This document shows positions 7,201-10,032 of a stretch of DNA of 10,032 nt, in pieces. The DNA comes from Eubacterium sp. CAG:252. Lineage in GTDB: Bacteria; Bacillota; Clostridia; Lachnospirales; Lachnospiraceae. The position numbers and the translations under genes were made by a program. The notes beneath the pieces are model-generated. The model worked only from the letters and a program-made list of their open reading frames with translations. It searched no databases and was not told the origin of the DNA. Each line of letters starts with the position of its first letter. The stretch's first letter is position 1. Where the stretch lies: contig FR886338.1 in the NCBI GenBank assembly GCA_000436535.1, positions 148,733 through 158,764 of the forward strand, written 5' to 3'.

Positions 7201-7260
7201 AAAAAATGACATACCCCGAATATATATCCCATCCGGACATATACTCAAAGTATGTCATTT
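7201..7260 (-). terminator. Terminator of the ECF S-component gene, long hairpin with G-U pairs
   Basis: On the minus strand AAATGACATAC (7250-7260) pairs with GTATGTCATTT (7204-7214), followed by a run of Ts. The intervening bases continue the stem. TTT faces GGG as three U-G wobbles, and GAGTATATGTCC pairs with GGGATATATATTC with two more wobbles and one bulged G, over a GGAT loop. The total is about 26 nearly continuous pairs. All five wobbles work only in minus-strand RNA, supporting termination of the gene ending at 7297. Confidence 0.8.
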
Positions 7261-7296
7261 CCACATTTTATGTTATTATTACTATTATCATTTTAT

Positions 7297-7794
7297 TTAA
7301 TTTGCAAACACCTTTTTAATTCCAGCCTTGGAAACACAGACATATAACGCAGCAAATATCACAACTCCGCTTACTGTCTGGAATATAAGTCCCGGAAGAG
7401 CTACTAATGCAGCCGATGTACCATACACAAATATTCTCACTAATGTATAAGCACATATATGGAATATTGCTCCGACACCTACACCAACATATGGCATAAT
7501 CTTATTATTCTTTCCAAGCTTCACCATAAATAAACCAATAATAAGCGCCCACATACTCTTTATGACAATCGTAGGAAGTACCCACACAGTATAGCCGCCT
7601 ATAAGGTCTGCAAGACCTGCTCCGATAGCACCTGCAAATGCGCCTTTTTTATAACCAAGCATAAACACTGTAAGAAGCATAAAACCATCACCAAAATGAT
7701 TATATCCGAACGGTGAAGGAATTTTAAAGAAAAATGTTCCTATAAATATAAGTGCCGCCATAAGACCTGTAAGTGTAATATCCTTTGTTTTCAT
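7297..7794 (-). CDS. ECF transporter S component (PF07155-like), substrate unknown
   Basis: Membrane-embedded substrate-binding subunit of an energy-coupling-factor vitamin transporter, 165 aa with about five to six helices. The N-terminus LTGLMAALIFIGTFFFKIPSP and the segment GYNHFGDGFMLL...LGYKKGAFAGAIGAGLADLIGGY are characteristic of the PF07155 family. In this family the H-x-GD motif and the ADLIGGY turn are hallmarks as I recall them. Family members are linked to B-vitamin precursors such as hydroxymethylpyrimidine or pyridoxine; the sequence does not decide. The shared EcfA/A'/T module is not nearby, as expected for a group II system. I chose the ATG at 7792-7794 because GAGGA lies eight bases before it; the ATG at 7798-7800 is only two bases from that site. 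The gene is monocistronic, between two terminators, with a structured leader. Confidence 0.85.
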   Translation of the reverse strand: MKTKDITLTGLMAALIFIGTFFFKIPSPFGYNHFGDGFMLLTVFMLGYKKGAFAGAIGAGLADLIGGYTVWVLPTIVIKSMWALIIGLFMVKLGKNNKIMPYVGVGVGAIFHICAYTLVRIFVYGTSAALVALPGLIFQTVSGVVIFAALYVCVSKAGIKKVFAN

Positions 7795-7800
7795 TATCAT

Positions 7801-7887
7801 AGTCCTCTTATCATCTAATTATAATCACACTCCGTACAGGATATATCCACTCATATTCCGCATATATCCTGCACACTTAATAGAGAA
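7801..7887 (-). promoter_or_regulatory. Structured 5' leader of the ECF S-component gene (possible cis-regulatory RNA)
   Basis: Minus-strand RNA contains a 13-pair hairpin: GTGCAGGATATAT pairs with ATATATCCTGTAC (one G-U) across a 15-nt loop that itself contains GCGGAATATGAGTGG. Outside it TTCTCT can pair with AGAGGA, which is the ribosome binding site. No T-run follows the hairpin, so it is not an intrinsic terminator. A leader that can mask the RBS is plausible for a vitamin-transporter gene. I see no TPP box (CTGAGA), no FMN element and no preQ1 signature, so the ligand, if any, is unknown. Confidence 0.45.
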
Positions 7888-7889
7888 TG

Positions 7890-7925
7890 TCTATAGCTAC
7901 TTAAGATAGCTTATTGTCAATTATA
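7890..7925 (-). promoter_or_regulatory. Promoter candidates for the ECF S-component gene
   Basis: A perfect -35 TTGACA lies at plus 7915-7920, with TATAGA at 7890-7895 (19-base spacer, slightly long). A second -10-like TATAAT occurs at 7920-7925 without a convincing -35. The first would give a leader of about 80 nt, the second about 110 nt. Both are compatible with the structured leader. Confidence 0.45.
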
Positions 7926-7974
7926 CAGATATCTGGATATATTAAAATATTCAATACACTGATAATATATAATG

Positions 7975-8011
7975 CCAACTGGCATTGTCAGTAATGTCAG
8001 CTGGTCTTTTT
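7975..8011 (+). terminator. Plus-strand hairpin followed by a T-run, no known upstream gene
   Basis: CCAACTGGCATT (7975-7986) pairs with AATGTCAGCTGG (7993-8004), with one mismatch and one G-T pair over a 6-nt loop. CTTTTT follows at 8006-8011. It has the form of an intrinsic terminator for plus-strand transcription, although no plus-strand gene is visible to its left. The first half alone also forms a tight dyad, AATGCCA-AC-TGGCATT (7971-7986), which could be an operator instead. Confidence 0.45.
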
Positions 8012-8080
8012 ATTAGTTTAACATAATTATCGGTATACGCATACTGTGTATTAACAAACAACAAAGATATAACTAACATT

Positions 8081-8128
8081 TAAAACAAAAATGTTCTTAA
8101 TACCTATATTTCTGACATTAAGAACATT
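8081..8128 (-). terminator. Rho-independent terminator downstream of the TrhA-like gene
   Basis: A perfect 12-bp inverted repeat, AATGTTCTTAAT (8090-8101) and ATTAAGAACATT (8117-8128), has a 15-nt loop. On the minus strand the stem is followed by TTTTGTTTTA, a T-rich tract. It lies 85 bases past the stop of the TrhA-like gene. The plus-strand side also has some Ts, so weak bidirectional action is possible. Confidence 0.78.
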
Positions 8129-8213
8129 CTTAGTTTATCTTTAATTATTATGACTATGGTGTGCAATCGTTTATCTCTGGTAATCATTTCCTATCCCATT
8201 AGTAACTTGGCAA

Positions 8214-8903
8214 TTAATGAATAGGCAGAACAGCAACATACTTAAACATCATAACAAAGTGGCATATGCTTCCTGCCATAACAAAAAGATGAAATATCTC
8301 ATGTGAGCCAAAGTACTTATGATTAGCATTAAATGCCTTTAACTTAAGCGCATATATAACACCGCCTATTGTATATATAATTCCACCTGCAAGAAGCCAC
8401 ATAAAAGCAGCTCTTGGAAGTGCATTGATAATCTGCGTAAATGATAAAACACACGCCCAGCCCATGATTATATAGAGTGCTGAAGATATACATCTTGGGC
8501 ATGTCACCCAGCATAACTTAAATATTATACCTACAACTGCTATTCCCCATACAAGTGCAAGGAGTGCATAACCAGTTGTATTATGAAGCACGACAAGACA
8601 CACAGGAGTATATGAACCTGCAATCATAACGGATATCATACAGTGGTCAAGTTTTTTAAGAATTTTGTTAATCTTTGGTGTTGCATCAACTGCATGATAA
8701 GTTGTGCTTGCCGCATATAAAAGAATCATAGTTCCTATAAATATTGACAATGATATAACATGTATCATATCCGGTGCTGACAATGCCTTTATAATAAGTG
8801 GTGTTGCTGCAAAAATCGCCATAATCATCGCAATAAAATGTGTAATAGCACTTCCCGGTTCTTTTATCTTCCTATGTGAAACATTTTCCTTAAGCTTTTC
8901 CAT
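8214..8903 (-). CDS. trhA: TrhA/hemolysin III family membrane protein (PAQR superfamily)
   Basis: Seven-TM membrane protein of 229 aa, about the usual length for bacterial hemolysin III/YqfA/TrhA proteins. The PAQR metal-site residues are all present: S66-x3-H70 (STTYH), D86 with H87 in KKLDHCMI, and H201-x3-H205 (HEIFH) in the last helix. Known members are implicated in membrane-lipid homeostasis, and the hemolysin name reflects early heterologous assays. I placed the start at 8901-8903 (MEKLKENVSHRKIKEPGS) because GGAGG is nine bases upstream; a longer frame from 8939 has no RBS and runs through a leader hairpin. It stands alone between two terminators and is unrelated to the neighbouring queF operon. 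Confidence 0.92.
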   Translation of the reverse strand: MEKLKENVSHRKIKEPGSAITHFIAMIMAIFAATPLIIKALSAPDMIHVISLSIFIGTMILLYAASTTYHAVDATPKINKILKKLDHCMISVMIAGSYTPVCLVVLHNTTGYALLALVWGIAVVGIIFKLCWVTCPRCISSALYIIMGWACVLSFTQIINALPRAAFMWLLAGGIIYTIGGVIYALKLKAFNANHKYFGSHEIFHLFVMAGSICHFVMMFKYVAVLPIH

Positions 8904-8927
8904 AATACCATTCCTCCAATCCTTTAT

Positions 8928-8979
8928 ATAGCAAACCAAAGCAAATATTAAAGTTTTAGTTACTTTGCTATGTGGTTTT
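8928..8979 (-). promoter_or_regulatory. Leader hairpin(s) of the TrhA-like gene with two alternative pairings
   Basis: In the minus-strand leader ATAGCAAA (8964-8971) can pair perfectly with TTTGCTAT (8928-8935). A competing fold pairs AGCAAA (8964-8969) with TTTGCT (8940-8945) and AACCA with TGGTT outside it. The structures are mutually exclusive and lie directly upstream of the GGAGG site. They may affect mRNA stability or translation; no known riboswitch was recognised. Confidence 0.4.
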
Positions 8980-8993
8980 GATTACTACGTGCT

Positions 8994-8999
8994 ATTATA
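8994..8999 (-). promoter_or_regulatory. -10 element upstream of the TrhA-like gene
   Basis: A perfect TATAAT on the minus strand lies about 90 bases before the chosen start codon. No good -35 is seen at 16-18 bases; TTGCTT at a 20-base spacing is the closest. It would place the leader hairpin within the transcript. Confidence 0.4.
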
Positions 9000-9151
9000 A
9001 TAACACTACATTTAAAAAAAAGCAATATATATTATCAGATTTTATATGTCATATACGCTGCATCAAGGAAACACGCAGCATTTTCAAGATTGACTCTGAA
9101 CAGTAACATTTATGGTTCTAAACCTAACCCCCCTGACAAAGAACCCCAAAA

Positions 9152-9196
9152 AAACAAAAAACAGGCTTCATCCAATCTACATCAGATGAAGCCTGT
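9152..9196 (-). terminator. Rho-independent terminator of the gltX-queF operon
   Basis: A perfect 12-bp inverted repeat, ACAGGCTTCATC (9161-9172) and GATGAAGCCTGT (9185-9196), has a 12-nt loop. On the minus strand it is followed by TTTTTGTTTTTTT. It starts 17 bases after the queF stop codon. Confidence 0.93.
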
Positions 9197-9212
9197 GCTC
9201 TATTATCTTTTA

Positions 9213-9695
9213 TTATCTGTTATCCACTTTTTCCGGATTCATATCGTGCCACATAAGTCTTTGTCTTGCCATTTCTTCAAATGTTGTACCCTTCTTGCCA
9301 TAATTGCAGTAAGGGTCTATAGATATGCCTCCGCGTGGTGTGAACTTTCCCCACACCTCTATATATCTTGGTTCCATAAGCTTTATCAGGTCTTTCATAA
9401 TGATATTCACGCAGTCCTCGTGAAAATCGCCGTGGTTTCTGAAGCTGAAAAGATACAGCTTAAGTGACTTTGACTCAACCATAAGCTTATCAGGAATATA
9501 TGATATATATATTGTTGCAAAGTCTGGCTGGCCTGTTATAGGACACAGACTTGTGAATTCAGGACAGTTAAACTTTACGAAATAATCATTATCAGGGTGC
9601 TTATTAACAAATGTTTCTAACACCTCAGGCGCATAGTCCATACTATACTTAGTCTTACTTCCTAACTGCTTAAGACCTTCATCTTCTCTTCCCAT
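9213..9695 (-). CDS. queF: NADPH-dependent 7-cyano-7-deazaguanine reductase (preQ0 reductase)
   Basis: Cytoplasmic enzyme that reduces the nitrile of preQ0 to the amine preQ1 in queuosine tRNA-modification synthesis. It is the short, single-domain (B. subtilis-like) type. Counting from the longer start at 9707, the catalytic Cys55 is in FTSLCPITGQPD, the proton-donor Asp62 follows, the QueF motif is ESKSLKLY at 78-85, and the substrate-binding Glu97 lies in NHGDFHEDC. All key residues are present and the C-terminus DNR is intact. For the start I prefer ATG 9693-9695 (MGREDEG), with GAGG six bases upstream; the ATG at 9705-9707 has a GGAG only two bases away. It lies just after gltX, probably one transcript, and no queC, queD or queE genes are next to it. 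Confidence 0.96.
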   Translation of the reverse strand: MGREDEGLKQLGSKTKYSMDYAPEVLETFVNKHPDNDYFVKFNCPEFTSLCPITGQPDFATIYISYIPDKLMVESKSLKLYLFSFRNHGDFHEDCVNIIMKDLIKLMEPRYIEVWGKFTPRGGISIDPYCNYGKKGTTFEEMARQRLMWHDMNPEKVDNR

Positions 9696-9723
9696 AATAT
9701 TCCTCATTTCTCCTTTTTGGTGA

Positions 9724-10032
9724 TTACTTTATATACTTCTGTATTCTTTCCTTCATCTGCTCTTCACCCATAATGTGAACAATAGTCCAGAGGTCAGGTG
9801 TATTGGCACGTCCTGTCACTGCTATTCTTACAACCTCAGCTATATCAGATACGTTACCCTTGAAGCTTTCAGGATTAGCCTTGTATGCCTTCATATCAGA
9901 TGCAAAACCATGCTCATCAGCTATTTCCTTAAGCTTGTTAAACCATGCTGAATTATCATCATTGTGGTCATACTTCGAAAGATATGTCTTTAATATATCG
10001 CTTACCATATCCTCATCAAGTCTGAACTCATC
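9724..10032 (-). CDS. gltX: Glutamyl-tRNA synthetase, C-terminal end (5' part beyond the window)
   Basis: The last 102 residues of a minus-strand frame that is open through the right edge. The segment VVRIAVTGRANTPDLWTIVHIMGEEQMKERI is the characteristic end of bacterial glutamate--tRNA ligases (R-x-A-x-TGR-x-x-x-P-D-L-x-x-x-x-x-x-x-G), part of the anticodon-binding domain. The upstream helical region (LKEIADEHGF) also fits the domain. The HIGH and KMSKS catalytic motifs are outside the window, so activity cannot be judged. Sixteen to thirty bases separate it from queF depending on that gene's start, suggesting co-transcription. Confidence 0.88.
   Translation of the reverse strand, partial: DEFRLDEDMVSDILKTYLSKYDHNDDNSAWFNKLKEIADEHGFASDMKAYKANPESFKGNVSDIAEVVRIAVTGRANTPDLWTIVHIMGEEQMKERIQKYIK

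Noticed and set aside
7801..7920. TPP or FMN riboswitch controlling the ECF S component
   Set aside because: The conserved CTGAGA/ACCC and AGGGGGC-type boxes are absent, so no known class can be assigned.
8129..8213. Possible small gene between the TrhA-like gene and its terminator
   Set aside because: No RBS-plus-start combination with a meaningful frame on either strand; it reads as a 3' untranslated region.
9000..9160. preQ1 riboswitch near queF
   Set aside because: queF follows gltX directly and this stretch lies downstream of its terminator; no preQ1-I core sequence is seen here or upstream of queF.
9090..9467. Plus-strand open frame of about 125 codons
   Set aside because: It is antisense to queF, crosses the queF terminator, has no RBS and shows no recognisable protein features.
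1..10032. CRISPR array, tRNA or rRNA genes, insertion-sequence transposase
   Set aside because: No regularly spaced repeats, no tRNA cloverleaf with a CCA-type end and no transposase-like frame were seen.

Overview
The window is AT-rich DNA, apparently from a Gram-positive, low-GC anaerobe. The GltX and QueF sequences, strong GGAGG-type ribosome binding sites, short rho-independent terminators and a GHKL/LytTR two-component system suggest a Lachnospiraceae-type Clostridia. That placement is inferred from sequence character, not from a search. Every convincing protein gene lies on the minus strand, so transcription runs from high to low coordinates.

Right side (about 7200-10032), ordinary genes: the C-terminal end of glutamyl-tRNA synthetase (gltX, entering from the right edge), then queF (queuosine biosynthesis) and a clear terminator. 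Next come a TrhA/hemolysin III-type membrane protein with a structured leader and its own terminator, and an ECF-transporter S component of the PF07155 type with a structured leader. The S-component gene ends in a long hairpin rich in G-U pairs.

Left side (1 to about 7160), an accessory cluster: it starts with a promoter region containing dyads and a small peptide gene that has a perfect RBS and start but is broken by a one-base frame error. A 19-bp perfect inverted repeat flanks this small gene. Downstream are membrane-anchored protein 1, ABC-2-like permease A, membrane-anchored protein 2 and permease B. A 166-nt element with a striking multi-branch fold follows, then two more multi-pass membrane proteins (C and D), a LytTR response regulator, and a GHKL histidine kinase that runs off the left edge. 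No ABC ATPase is present in the window.

Working together (inference): this layout resembles peptide/bacteriocin export, immunity or sensing loci, in which an AgrA/AgrC-like two-component system controls a small peptide and ABC-2 transporters. The unusual points are four permease-like proteins without a visible ATPase, two single-TM extracytoplasmic proteins alternating with permeases, the broken peptide gene inside an inverted repeat, and the structured RNA-like element splitting the operon.
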